From positions 1 to 58,274 of the forward strand of contig NZ_CACSIK010000005.1 in NCBI RefSeq assembly GCF_902705875.1: a stretch of DNA of 58,274 nucleotides, given 5' to 3'. The first letter of the stretch is position 1, and each line of letters starts with the position of its first letter. This DNA comes from Zhongshania aliphaticivorans (GTDB taxonomy: Bacteria; Pseudomonadota; Gammaproteobacteria; Pseudomonadales; Spongiibacteraceae). This document shows positions 45,148 to 55,115 of the stretch, one piece after another. The notes under the pieces are model-generated. The model was given only the letters and a program-made list of their open reading frames with translations. It was not told the DNA's origin and did not search any database. Made by a program: the position numbers and the translations under genes.

Positions 45148-45578
45148 GTTTTTGGGTTATAAAAATGCACGCCATCAAGCAGTGCTCTATCGGCTGTTTT
45201 TTTGATAAGGGCGGTAGCCATAGAGTCTGCTATGCGTTTCGCTCGTATTTTTATTATTTGGCAATTAGTTCCTTCAAAATGGTGATCAATATTGGCATTG
45301 AATAAGTACAACCAGCGTTCAAAGTGGTGGGGGCTGAGGTTTGCTTGTTTGTGGATGTTTTGGTGACGCTCAAATAATTGCCCTTGGTATTGGCTTTCAT
45401 TAAATAAAAATTGGCCCCAAAAGCGAATAACTATTGGCAGATGGTGTTCCAATGAGAAGGGAATAACGTCAGTAAAGTAAAAGCCTATAATAGGGTCGAC
45501 TAATACCTCACGATAAAAATTGCGAAGTAATTTTTCAAGATCGTGATGATCACGAATGTCCGTTTTGTGTGTTGGCAT
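45144..45578 (-). CDS. Group III truncated haemoglobin
   Basis: A 144-residue globin of the compact 2-on-2 fold, group III (trHbP): FYREVLVDPIIGFYFTDVIPFSLEHHLPIVIRFWGQFLF, with the proximal histidine expected in FERHQNIHKQANLSPHHFERWLYLF. Such proteins bind oxygen or NO with high affinity and are linked to microaerobic or nitrosative life. The gene converges on the aminotransferase and overlaps its end by 4 bp. No NO-response gene is beside it. Confidence 0.85.
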   Translation of the reverse strand: MPTHKTDIRDHHDLEKLLRNFYREVLVDPIIGFYFTDVIPFSLEHHLPIVIRFWGQFLFNESQYQGQLFERHQNIHKQANLSPHHFERWLYLFNANIDHHFEGTNCQIIKIRAKRIADSMATALIKKTADRALLDGVHFYNPKT

Positions 45579-45710
45579 AACTTCACGTTTCTGGCGCGTT
45601 GCTGGGTCGTTAGTGTTGTGGCGAGCAATGCTATTATATTGATGATTCTGGGTGGCAATGGTAGCACGAGCCAGTGAGAAGCGTTATTTGATGGGGAGAA
45701 GGGGTGAGTA

Positions 45711-46307
45711 TTGATTGCTAAAACACCGGAAGAAGTCGCGTTACAGCATATCATTGAGCGCTTAAATAATTTTAAGCCGCGTCAGCGATGGTGGCGGCGC
45801 TGGGTCAAGCGGTCCGCCGTTGCGATTATTCTACGAGATTTGAATGACCATATTGAAATTTTAATGATTAAGCGAGCCGATCGCGAAGGGGATCCTTGGT
45901 CGGGGCATATGGCCTTTCCGGGTGGCAGGATGGATCGCGGTGATGTCACCGGTTTACGCACGGCGATGAGGGAAACCGAAGAGGAAATAGGGATTTATTT
46001 GGAAAAGGCCGGTCACTGTATTGGTCGTTTATCCGATATTGTGAGTCGGCCGCATTCTGGCCGCCAGCCCATGGTAGTGACTCCCTATGTTTTTAAGCTG
46101 CATACTGCGGTAGGTATTGATGCAAATCATGAAGTGGCAGAGGCGGTTTGGATTCCATTAAGTTTCTTAATGGATGTTGAGCAACGCGAAACCATGGAGT
46201 TTGGTCGCGGTAAGCTGAAGATGACTCTGCCTTGCTATTTTTATGGTAAACGCCGTATTTGGGGTATGTCTTTAAGAATGTTGGATGAATTACTCAGTCT
46301 CGTTTGA
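45711..46307 (+). CDS. NUDIX hydrolase, coenzyme A pyrophosphatase-like
   Basis: A 198-residue NUDIX protein with the CoA-type preamble IKRADREGDPWSGHMAFPGG and box residues ATxxETxEEIG-like AMRETEEEIG. In the first part of the box an Asp (GGRMDRGD) replaces the usual Glu, as seen in CoA pyrophosphatases (NudL/YeaB). It probably cuts CoA or acyl-CoA to 3',5'-ADP and phosphopantetheine. The start is TTG 45711 with AAGGGG upstream; no better ATG exists. It overlaps the next, convergent gene by 18 bp. Confidence 0.85.
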   Translation: MIAKTPEEVALQHIIERLNNFKPRQRWWRRWVKRSAVAIILRDLNDHIEILMIKRADREGDPWSGHMAFPGGRMDRGDVTGLRTAMRETEEEIGIYLEKAGHCIGRLSDIVSRPHSGRQPMVVTPYVFKLHTAVGIDANHEVAEAVWIPLSFLMDVEQRETMEFGRGKLKMTLPCYFYGKRRIWGMSLRMLDELLSLV

Positions 46308-47009
46308 TTCGGTAGACGTGGTTGGCAACTCTACATCGTCAAGTCTGCTGGGTGGACGAAAATCAAGGTCTTCGGCCTCAGGCAGGGGGTTGCGCTGTTG
46401 TTCCCAGAGGTGAATTTTGGTTTCGTTCAGCAGTTGTCTGGCCTCGGTTTGTGGTTTGGCTGCTTCTGCAATGGCAGAGTCCGGCAGAATCTTGTTAAAC
46501 CACGCTTCGAACACAGGAAAAATCACTGGTGTTTTTTTGGCGTCTATATATTGCCAGCGTGAACCCTCGATGATATTTCCTGATACCCGTTGCTGTTTTA
46601 CGGGCAGCCAATATACACCGCAGCTTGAGAGGCTGAAGTCGTCTTGGCGACCAAAGCTGATATTGGGTTTAAAGGGGTTGAAGGCGTCAGTGGGAGGGTT
46701 GTCAATGCGTTTGAGCGCCATAACCCACTCGCTGCCAGGTGGGAATTGTTCTGCATCGGGGCGACACAAATTGTCTTTTTTTCCCCAAATCCTAATTTTG
46801 TCTCGGTATTCATCACCCTGCAGAATGGTGTCTATTATCAGATCAAAGCCGTTGCCTTGCGAGGCGCTTACTTCGCCGTAAACAACGAGATCAGTCTTGT
46901 TGTAAACCGACGTGAATGGCCCCTCCCAAATACACTCGCAGGCCAGTGACAAAGGGCTGGCTAGCAGCGTGGCGATGAGAGTCAGTGTCTTAGGTAGCAA
47001 GCGAGTCAT
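46290..47009 (-). CDS. Exported protein with an NTR/TIMP-like N-terminal domain
   Basis: A 239-residue protein. ATG 47009 gives a Sec signal (MTRLLPKTLTLIATLLAS, cleaved near SLA) and avoids the terminator hairpin at 47074-47098, which the longer ATG at 47084 would overlap. The mature protein would begin Cys-Glu-Cys, followed by TDLVVYGEV, an IIDTILQGD strand, a Cys in DNLCRPD and SEWVMALKRI: the CxC start and strand order of netrin-like (TIMP/NTR) domains. This is pattern likeness only. The C-terminal half is hydrophilic. Function unknown. Confidence 0.65.
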   Translation of the reverse strand: MTRLLPKTLTLIATLLASPLSLACECIWEGPFTSVYNKTDLVVYGEVSASQGNGFDLIIDTILQGDEYRDKIRIWGKKDNLCRPDAEQFPPGSEWVMALKRIDNPPTDAFNPFKPNISFGRQDDFSLSSCGVYWLPVKQQRVSGNIIEGSRWQYIDAKKTPVIFPVFEAWFNKILPDSAIAEAAKPQTEARQLLNETKIHLWEQQRNPLPEAEDLDFRPPSRLDDVELPTTSTESNETE

Positions 47010-47073
47010 TTTTACAAGGTCTACAAGGCTGCGATTGTTTAGATTATAAATTGCTTTGGCAGTATGAAACAAA

Positions 47074-47098
47074 AAAAGGCGCAAGAGATGCGCCTTTT
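47074..47098 (-). terminator. Intrinsic terminator of the outer-membrane barrel gene
   Basis: A stem of GGCGCA/TGCGCC extended by four A-T pairs, with an AGAGA loop. On the minus strand it is followed by a run of seven T, 24 bp past the stop of the gene at 47122. Confidence 0.92.
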
Positions 47099-47121
47099 GA
47101 GAGTTTCTTGAGTTGATTTAT

Positions 47122-47859
47122 TTAGATGTCTATAACGACACCGAAATAGTATCCGTCGACGGTAAGGCTAGCTTCGTCGTCGTCGTCTTCAAGGTCAACA
47201 TCAAAGTTGCGGTAGCCCAACTCAAGTCCAATGATGCCAAACTCGTAACCTAGGCCAACGGTCATGTCAGTGACAGCGTTGTCGCCATAGGAAATGATAT
47301 TGCCGAGTGCTGACGCGTATAAGCCTGTTAGCGGAAGGTCGAAGCGAGCATTAACGTAAGCCATAGGGACGGGGGCGTCTAGTTCTATCGAACCTTCGCG
47401 GCCAGTAGATGCTAGGCGAACTTCACCATCAAACACCCGCACTGTTAGGCCGACGTCAAGATTAACCCAGTTATCCAATATTTCGTAATACAGGGTGGCG
47501 TCTGTGTGTGATAAATCAGTTGTCGAATCTACGGTGTCAGCAGCAGTGTAGACATCATCGTCAAAGGTGAATGTCCGTGACAGTTGATTGCTTTCACTGA
47601 TATCTAAATCAGTGCGCTGCAAGCGAATATTGGGCAGGACTGGGACGGGGTGCTCAAAGGCAACGAAAAAGCTTTTTCCTGTTTCATCGTCGTAGCCAAG
47701 ATCGTCGTTCATATCGACGCTATCAGAGCCTGATTGAACGTTGCCTTCCCAGCTTTGCTTCCACATATATGCGCCAGCAGTAGCGCCAATAATGTCAGCT
47801 TGCGTGTTTATTGATGCGCATGCCGCGATGACCGCTACGGCTAGTAATCGTTTTTGCAT
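47122..47859 (-). CDS. Outer-membrane beta-barrel protein (TIGR04219-type)
   Basis: A 245-residue protein with a clear Sec signal (MQKRLLAVAVIAACASINTQA-D) and the opening DIIGATAGAYMWKQSWEGNVQSG typical of the TIGR04219 outer-membrane family. Alternating strand patterns (VDLTYYE-like segments, GLGYEFGIIGLELGYRNFDVDL) end in YYFGVVIDI. Role unknown; relatives are small barrels of marine gammaproteobacteria. A single-gene unit with its own terminator. Confidence 0.82.
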   Translation of the reverse strand: MQKRLLAVAVIAACASINTQADIIGATAGAYMWKQSWEGNVQSGSDSVDMNDDLGYDDETGKSFFVAFEHPVPVLPNIRLQRTDLDISESNQLSRTFTFDDDVYTAADTVDSTTDLSHTDATLYYEILDNWVNLDVGLTVRVFDGEVRLASTGREGSIELDAPVPMAYVNARFDLPLTGLYASALGNIISYGDNAVTDMTVGLGYEFGIIGLELGYRNFDVDLEDDDDEASLTVDGYYFGVVIDI

Positions 47860-47925
47860 GGTAGTTTCCCTGTAGTTGTGTTTAATCCACGATAACCATA
47901 AACGCTCTGTATGACAGCGTAAATA

Positions 47926-48945
<1,020 letters not shown>

Positions 48946-50229
48946 TCAGCGCAGGGTTTTAAAAACACGTTCTGCAATATCTAAAGTGTCGTTGATGTCG
49001 GTGTCACTGTGTGCTGCCGACAGAAAACCGGCTTCGTATGAGGCAGGAGCAAGATACACGCCGCCGTCTAGCATGCCGTGAAAAAATCGGTTAAAGCGCT
49101 CGGTATCACAGGCCATGACTTGCTGATAGTTGGTGATCTGCTCGGCGTCGGTGAAAAATACGCCAAACATGCTGCCTACGTGATTGCTGGTCATGGCAAT
49201 TCCCGCTGCGTCCGCACGTTCTTTTAAACCGTTTACCAGCCGGTCTGTGGCATTAAAAACGGGGGCGTAAAAACCGTCTTTTTCAATGTGCTCGAGCATA
49301 CAGAGGCCGGCGGCCATGGCAATGGGATTACCCGATAGGGTTCCCGCCTGATATACCGGCCCCACCGGTGCGATGCATTCCATTATTGCGCGCTTGCCGC
49401 CAAATGCGGCCACCGGCATGCCGCCGCCAATGACTTTACCCAGACAGGTAATGTCGGCGTCTATTCCGTAGTAGCCCTGCGCACCTTGTAGGCCTAGGCG
49501 GAAACCGGTCATTACCTCATCAATAATTAGCACCGCGCCACTTTGGTCGCAGCAGGCTCGCAAGCACTCAAGAAATCCAGGAATGGGTGGGACACAGTTC
49601 ATATTGCCGGCAACGGGCTCGACAATAATACAGGCAACTTGGTCACCGTATTCTGCGAAGGCCGCTTGTACACCTTCAATATCATTGTAGCTAAGGGTGA
49701 TGGTGTGTTCTGCCAGAGCGGCAGGTACGCCTGGTGAGCTCGGTACGCCCATTGTTAGAGCCCCGGAGCCCGCTTTAATAAGAAGAGAATCAGAGTGGCC
49801 GTGGTAGCAGCCTTCAAATTTGATGATTTTGTCTCTATTAGTGTAGCCGCGAGCTAGACGAATGGCGCTCATGGTTGCTTCAGTGCCGGAATTGACCATG
49901 CGAACCATATCCATGCCCGGCATGATGCTGCATAGCTTTTCCGCGAGTTGGGTTTCGATTTCGGTTGGTGCGCCGAAACTTAGACCCTTTTGTAGCTGAG
50001 CGGTAACACTGGCAATGACGTCGGGGTGTGCGTGACCAAGCAGCATTGGACCCCAAGAGAGGACGTAATCTATATATCGTTTACCTTCAACATCATATAG
50101 ATAAGCGCCACTTGCGTGGTCAATAAATTTTGGTGTGCCGCCAACCGCTTTAAACGCGCGAACTGGACTGTTGACTCCACCGGGGATGCGCTGGCGGGCG
50201 GTTTCAAATAATTGCTCAGAGCTAGTCAT
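48946..50229 (-). CDS. hemL: Glutamate-1-semialdehyde 2,1-aminomutase
   Basis: A 427-residue PLP enzyme making 5-aminolevulinate by the C5 route. Motifs: [13 protein letters not shown] at the start, [26 protein letters not shown] cofactor Asp segment, PLP lysine in [17 protein letters not shown], and [14 protein letters not shown]. It precedes hemB by 9 bp and follows hemJ by 84 bp on the same strand. Confidence 0.96.
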   Translation of the reverse strand: MTSSEQLFETARQRIPGGVNSPVRAFKAVGGTPKFIDHASGAYLYDVEGKRYIDYVLSWGPMLLGHAHPDVIASVTAQLQKGLSFGAPTEIETQLAEKLCSIMPGMDMVRMVNSGTEATMSAIRLARGYTNRDKIIKFEGCYHGHSDSLLIKAGSGALTMGVPSSPGVPAALAEHTITLSYNDIEGVQAAFAEYGDQVACIIVEPVAGNMNCVPPIPGFLECLRACCDQSGAVLIIDEVMTGFRLGLQGAQGYYGIDADITCLGKVIGGGMPVAAFGGKRAIMECIAPVGPVYQAGTLSGNPIAMAAGLCMLEHIEKDGFYAPVFNATDRLVNGLKERADAAGIAMTSNHVGSMFGVFFTDAEQITNYQQVMACDTERFNRFFHGMLDGGVYLAPASYEAGFLSAAHSDTDINDTLDIAERVFKTLR

Positions 50230-50313
50230 AAAGATTGTCTTAATAGTAGAGGAGTTAAGCGGGTATTATCCCGCGCTGCTTGAATTATCGCCAGTACGGC
50301 TATTTATATGTCA

Positions 50314-50733
50314 TTAAAAGGGTCTGGTGACCGCCAGAATGACAATAACAAATAAGGCAATCACCGGTGCCTCATTAAGCCAGCGATAAAATACGTGTTG
50401 GTGTTGATTTTGTTCATTGGCGAATTTTTTCACTATTTGCCCACAATATAAATGGTATGCAATGAGGCCAACAACAAACAGTAGCTTTACGTGTAGCCAG
50501 CCGGCTCGAAGATAGTAGTCAGGATTTTGAGCGATGAGGAGCGTGCCAAATACCACTGTTAAGACGGCAAATGGGCTGATGAAGCGATACAGTTTGCGCT
50601 CCATAATTTTGAGGTGGTCGCGTGTTGCCTGATCTTCTGCCATGGCGTGATAAACAAATAACCTTGGCAAATAAAATATTCCCGCAAACCAGCAGATCAC
50701 AGCAATAATGTGGAAGGCTTTTAGCCAGAGCAT
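50314..50733 (-). CDS. hemJ: Protoporphyrinogen oxidase HemJ
   Basis: A 139-residue membrane protein with four helices. The start WLKAFHIIAVICWFAGIFYLPRLFVYH carries the conserved His and Arg of HemJ, followed by ERKLYRFISPFAV and GWLHVKLLFVVGLIAYHLYCG with the conserved Lys and His. HemJ oxidises protoporphyrinogen IX in bacteria lacking HemG and HemY. It lies just upstream of hemL and hemB, which favours HemJ over the general CopD-type annotation. Confidence 0.88.
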   Translation of the reverse strand: MLWLKAFHIIAVICWFAGIFYLPRLFVYHAMAEDQATRDHLKIMERKLYRFISPFAVLTVVFGTLLIAQNPDYYLRAGWLHVKLLFVVGLIAYHLYCGQIVKKFANEQNQHQHVFYRWLNEAPVIALFVIVILAVTRPF

Positions 50734-50966
50734 ATTGATTTACCTATGTTGTGGTCGCAGTGTTGCGCTAAAAAATGGTGTAATTTCATTGCGATATTCG
50801 GCGCGGTAGCAGATTAACTGCGGTGTTTGGTGTAATCACATTTTGGGTACTGGGTGTTAACGATGATTTAGCATACAATATCTGACAGTCAATTGCGGCT
50901 CGCCGCACTATTTTTTATCTTGTGTATTCTTATTTTGTTCAGCCGCCTGCATAGGCCTCTTATTAA

Positions 50967-52388
50967 ATGACCGTCAACAAAAAACGTACTCAAACTGCTC
51001 GTAGGCTCCGCCTGTGGTGGATGTTGGGTAATCGCCATACTCGCCGTCAATTGGGCACGGCTGAAGATTGGAAAGCGCGTGCGGTGTTTTGGGTTGGAGC
51101 GCTATCTGTTGGTTTGGTTATTCAGGGGTTTGCTTGGCTTTCTGAAGAGAGCTATTCATTCACTGAACACGTTTTTGATCATTACCCCTATGCATTTTTG
51201 CTAATAACTCCTTTGGGTTTGATGGCGATCGTGTGGGTAATGAACCTAGGGGGTACAGCTGCCCGTGGCAGCGGTATTCCACAAGTTTTGTTAGCGCATA
51301 AGCAGAGTTACCACTGGCTGCGTGGGCCTTTTTTATCGTTGCGCGTGGCCACGCTGAAGGTTTTGCTAACCTGTGCTGGGCTACTCGTGGGAGCAACCCT
51401 TGGTAGGGAGGGGCCTAGTGTGCACGTGGGCGCCGCGCTAATGTATAAATTTGGTACTTGGGCTAAGTTAAAGCAGCGTCAGGTAGAAAGTAGTTTGATT
51501 GTGGCTGGGGGGGCTGCAGGTGTGTCAGCGGCATTTAACGCGCCGCTTGCCGGTATTGTTTTTGCGATTGAAGAATTGCAGCAGTCAATGGAGGCAAGAA
51601 CTACCGGGACATTCATTATGGCGATTATCCTTTCGGGGGTGGTCGTATTGGCATTTGCAGGGCATTACAGTTATTTCGGGGTGCCAGATGTCTCCGCAGT
51701 GCCGCTCTCGTATTACCCTTATATTATGGGTGTGAGTGCGGCTTGTGGTTTAGCAGGGGGCTTGTTTAGTCTATTTTTGGTTCAAGGGAATCGGGCAATT
51801 GCCCCCTTTGTGATGAAAAAGCCATTGCAAGTAGCAGGGGTGATTGGGATTTTTTTGGCTGGTATGGCAATACTCTCAGATGGTCTTACCATGGGCAGTG
51901 GTTATGTCGAGGCTAAAGCGCTACTTGCGCAGCAGTCGGAGGGGAGTTGGTTAACGGCTGGGGGTAAAATACTGGCGACATTGTTAACATATTTTAGTGG
52001 TATCCCAGGCGGAATTTTCTCACCTAGCTTAGCGGCGGGTGCAGAGCTAGGCTCGGCGATGGGGCCTATGTTTCCTCAGGTGCCGGTGGTGTCTTTAATA
52101 TTGGTGGGAATGGCGAGTTATTTTGCCGGCGTTGTGCAGAGGCCTATCACCGCTTTTGTTATTGTGCTTGAGTTGACCGGTAATAACCACGATATACTCC
52201 CAGCATTAATGGTTAGCGCGTTGGTCGCCACGGCGGTATCAAAGTTGGTGATGAGCGAGCCGGTTTATCATGTGCTGGCGCGAGACTTGGTACGGGGCTG
52301 GGATCACTTGCTAAAGGAACAAAATGAGTCGGTGACGTCAAATGTGGCTGGCGGCTCCGATGTTGAAAAAAAAAATGAACAGATTTAA
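50967..52388 (+). CDS. ClC-type chloride transporter (probable Cl-/H+ antiporter)
   Basis: A 473-residue ClC protein with about 12-18 membrane helices. Chloride-site and gating motifs are ARGSGIPQVL, GATLGREGPSVH (gating Glu) and GIPGGIFSPSLAAGAELG; the proton-path glutamate is present in VFAIEELQ, as in E. coli ClcA. This supports H+/Cl- exchange over a channel. No CBS domains follow. Divergent from hemJ; a hairpin at 50894-50907 with a T-run lies in its leader. argC follows 15 bp on. Confidence 0.9.
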   Translation: MTVNKKRTQTARRLRLWWMLGNRHTRRQLGTAEDWKARAVFWVGALSVGLVIQGFAWLSEESYSFTEHVFDHYPYAFLLITPLGLMAIVWVMNLGGTAARGSGIPQVLLAHKQSYHWLRGPFLSLRVATLKVLLTCAGLLVGATLGREGPSVHVGAALMYKFGTWAKLKQRQVESSLIVAGGAAGVSAAFNAPLAGIVFAIEELQQSMEARTTGTFIMAIILSGVVVLAFAGHYSYFGVPDVSAVPLSYYPYIMGVSAACGLAGGLFSLFLVQGNRAIAPFVMKKPLQVAGVIGIFLAGMAILSDGLTMGSGYVEAKALLAQQSEGSWLTAGGKILATLLTYFSGIPGGIFSPSLAAGAELGSAMGPMFPQVPVVSLILVGMASYFAGVVQRPITAFVIVLELTGNNHDILPALMVSALVATAVSKLVMSEPVYHVLARDLVRGWDHLLKEQNESVTSNVAGGSDVEKKNEQI

Positions 52389-52403
52389 AGAAGGAGTATT
52401 CGG

Positions 52404-53444
52404 GTGTTAAAAGTTGGAATAGTAGGTGGTACGGGTTATACAGGAGCAGAGTTACTGCGGTTATTGTCTACCCATGCGGAGGCTGAAGTGGCGATGATTA
52501 CATCGCGAGCTGAAGATGGTGTTGCCGTTGATGAGTTATTCCCTAGTTTGCGTGGCGCTGTAGATCTGCGCTTTACCACGCCTGATGTTAAGGCGCTCGC
52601 CAGTTGTGATGTTGTGTTTTTTGCTACCCCGCATAATGTTGCAATGAACATGGTGCCCGAGTTGTTAGCGGCGGGAACACGGATCATTGATTTGTCGGCG
52701 GACTTTCGTATCAGTGACGCGGCGTTGTGGTCTAAGTGGTATAACGAAGAGCATGTGTGTCCGGATGTTCTAGCAACAGCGGTTTATGGTCTTCCCGAGA
52801 GTAATGCTGAGCAAATTCGTGACGCAAAATTGATCGCGTGCCCTGGCTGCTATCCAACGGCGGTAGAGCTAGGTTTGATTCCTTTATTGGAGCAGAAATT
52901 AGTCGACCCCAAGCGCTTGATTGCTAGTGCAGCCTCAGGGGTGAGCGGGGCTGGGCGACAGGCGAAAATTGATAACCTATACGCTGAGTTGTCTGAGAGC
53001 TTCAAAGCATATGGTGTTGCTGGGCATCGCCATTTGCCTGAAATTGAGCAGGAGCTGGCAATTGCTGCTGGGGGTCCGGTTGGCCTTACATTTACCCCGC
53101 ACTTGTTACCGCAGGTGAGAGGGATTCATGCAACCCTGTTCACAGAGTTATTGGACCCAGCGGTTCCTTTAGACGAATTGCAGTTTATGTTTGAAAAGCG
53201 GTATGCCGATTCGCCATTTGTGGATGTGATGCCGCTGGGAAGTTTGCCACAAACACGCACTGTTCGTGGTGCTAATACCTGTAGATTGGCGGTGTACCGT
53301 CCCCAGAATCGAGATACTGTTGTGGTATTGTCGGTGATTGATAACTTGGTGAAAGGGGCCTCGGGTCAAGCGATCCAGAATATGAATATTATGTTTGGCT
53401 TGCCGGAAACAATGGGTTTACAGGGCTTGGCGTTGCTTCCATAG
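52404..53444 (+). CDS. argC: N-acetyl-gamma-glutamyl-phosphate reductase
   Basis: A 346-residue NADPH-dependent enzyme of arginine synthesis: Rossmann start [18 protein letters not shown], catalytic Cys in [18 protein letters not shown], and [15 protein letters not shown] with the catalytic His. Start is GTG 52404 behind AAGGAG. It sits between the ClC gene and erpA; argC-erpA-anmK order is shared with Pseudomonas. Confidence 0.96.
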   Translation: MLKVGIVGGTGYTGAELLRLLSTHAEAEVAMITSRAEDGVAVDELFPSLRGAVDLRFTTPDVKALASCDVVFFATPHNVAMNMVPELLAAGTRIIDLSADFRISDAALWSKWYNEEHVCPDVLATAVYGLPESNAEQIRDAKLIACPGCYPTAVELGLIPLLEQKLVDPKRLIASAASGVSGAGRQAKIDNLYAELSESFKAYGVAGHRHLPEIEQELAIAAGGPVGLTFTPHLLPQVRGIHATLFTELLDPAVPLDELQFMFEKRYADSPFVDVMPLGSLPQTRTVRGANTCRLAVYRPQNRDTVVVLSVIDNLVKGASGQAIQNMNIMFGLPETMGLQGLALLP

Positions 53445-53545
53445 AGCCATTGTCCGCGGTCAATACTTGACTGATTTGGTCGGAAAAGCGGATAATCTTA
53501 GCCATAGCTGCGCAAATTTGCGCCAATAGAGTAGTGAGGTGGTAT

Positions 53546-53899
53546 ATGTCTGCGGTTGAGCAATTTACACCGTCAGTCCTGACATTGACGGATAAAGCGG
53601 TGGCTAAGGTGAGAAGTTTGGTCGAGTCTGAGGCCAATGATGATTTGAAGTTACGTGTCTTTGTTACCGGTGGTGGTTGTTCTGGGTTTCAATACGGCTT
53701 TACGTTTGATGAGATTGCTGAGGAAGATGACACCTTGGTTCAGCGTGACGGGGTGACTGTGTTGGTTGATCCATTAAGCTATCAGTATATTGACGGAGCG
53801 CAAGTCGATTATACCGAAGGCTTGGAAGGTTCTCGTTTTATTGTAAGTAATCCCAATGCAAGCACTACTTGTGGTTGTGGTTCTTCGTTCTCGGTTTAA
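53546..53899 (+). CDS. erpA: Iron-sulfur cluster insertion protein ErpA
   Basis: A 117-residue A-type carrier that hands Fe-S clusters to target enzymes. The three ligand cysteines are in [13 protein letters not shown] and [14 protein letters not shown] 53546 has GAGG 8 nt upstream; a GTG at 53534 overlaps that site. The rest ([20 protein letters not shown]) is typical of ErpA rather than IscA. Confidence 0.95.
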   Translation: MSAVEQFTPSVLTLTDKAVAKVRSLVESEANDDLKLRVFVTGGGCSGFQYGFTFDEIAEEDDTLVQRDGVTVLVDPLSYQYIDGAQVDYTEGLEGSRFIVSNPNASTTCGCGSSFSV

Positions 53900-53964
53900 T
53901 ATTGTTACTGGTCTAACTCTTTTCGGTTGGGCCAGCTCCCCTCAATCTCTCTTCTGATTTTGTT

Positions 53965-53980
53965 GGTAACGTCCGTTACC
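53965..53980 (+). terminator. Hairpin after erpA
   Basis: A 6-bp stem GGTAAC/GTTACC with a GTCC loop, then U-rich TGTTGTTACTTGTTT on the plus strand, 65 bp past the erpA stop and just before the convergent anmK stop. Confidence 0.55.
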
Positions 53981-53993
53981 TGTTGTTACTTGT

Positions 53994-55115
53994 TTATGCC
54001 GGGTAAATAGCGCCGAGAATTCTGCTGCCTTTAGCTCCAGTCACGGCGGGAATGTTTCCTGGCAAATGATTTAATGTTTGATGTGCAATCCATCCAAATG
54101 CTACAGCTTCGACCCAGTCAGGGGGAATGCCTAGTGCGCTGGTGTCGTTAATCGCGTGTGAAGGTAGCAGTATTTTCAGGCGTTGACAGAGTGCTAGGTT
54201 TGCGCTGCCACCGCCACATAAAAATAGTGACGAGTTTGCGGTGCTCGATTTTTCTATTGCATCACAAATACTACGCGCAGTGAGCTCTAATAAAGTGGCC
54301 TGTACATCGGGGGCTGCAATACAGGGAAAGACTTTTAGTGCCTCTTCAATCGTTTGCATATTGAACTGTTCTCGCCCCGTACTTTTTGGGCCGGTTTGAC
54401 GATAGTAATTCGATTGCAAAAAATACTGTAAAAGAGCCGGGTCGACACTGCCGCTGGCGGCCCACTCGCCGTTGCGATCATAATTAAGCTGTTGGCAGTG
54501 CTGTATCCAGCTATCCATAAGGACATTGCCGGGGCCTGTGTCGAAACCTGTAACGTCACCATTTTTTTTGAGGATGCTAACATTGGCCATGCCGCCAATA
54601 TTTAGAATAATGCGTTCTTCTAATGGGTCGGCGAATGCTGCGGCATGAAATGCGGGTACTAGTGGGGCGCCTTGGCCTGCGGCGGCAATATCTCGTCTAC
54701 GAAAATCGCCAACCGTTGTTATGCCGCTTATTTCTGCAATGGTATTGGGGTCGCCGATCTGAAGTGTGAAGGCATTCCTGTAATCTCGGCTATTATCGGG
54801 GGGGCGGTGCCGAACAGTTTGACCGTGACTTCCTACAGCGGTGACATCGGTAGTTTTAATATTGGCGCTTGCGCAGAGCGCAAGCGCTGCCTCGGCAAAT
54901 ACCTGTCCAATTTTCCGATCTGTTTTGCCTAGCAGTTCTATTTCGTCGTGGCTGGTGGAGCATAATTGCAGAATGTCTTTTTTTAATTCTCTGGGAAGCT
55001 CTGCTGATATGCTGTGTTCAAAATGGACACAGCCGTCTTTATCAATGCTTATGAGTGCAGCGTCAATGCCGTCAAGACTGGTCCCAGACATCAATCCTAT
55101 ATATTTTGAGCTCAT
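53994..55115 (-). CDS. anmK: Anhydro-N-acetylmuramic acid kinase
   Basis: A 373-residue sugar kinase of murein recycling that turns anhydro-MurNAc into MurNAc-6-phosphate. Landmarks: GLMSGTSLDGIDAALI at the start, VGSHGQTVRHRP, LNIGGMANVSIL, GFDTGPGNVLMDSW, and LFLCGGGSANLAL. Its ATG shares one base with the stop of the upstream peptidase gene (TAATG), so the two are coupled: one enzyme opens the wall and the other salvages sugar. Confidence 0.96.
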   Translation of the reverse strand: MSSKYIGLMSGTSLDGIDAALISIDKDGCVHFEHSISAELPRELKKDILQLCSTSHDEIELLGKTDRKIGQVFAEAALALCASANIKTTDVTAVGSHGQTVRHRPPDNSRDYRNAFTLQIGDPNTIAEISGITTVGDFRRRDIAAAGQGAPLVPAFHAAAFADPLEERIILNIGGMANVSILKKNGDVTGFDTGPGNVLMDSWIQHCQQLNYDRNGEWAASGSVDPALLQYFLQSNYYRQTGPKSTGREQFNMQTIEEALKVFPCIAAPDVQATLLELTARSICDAIEKSSTANSSLFLCGGGSANLALCQRLKILLPSHAINDTSALGIPPDWVEAVAFGWIAHQTLNHLPGNIPAVTGAKGSRILGAIYPA

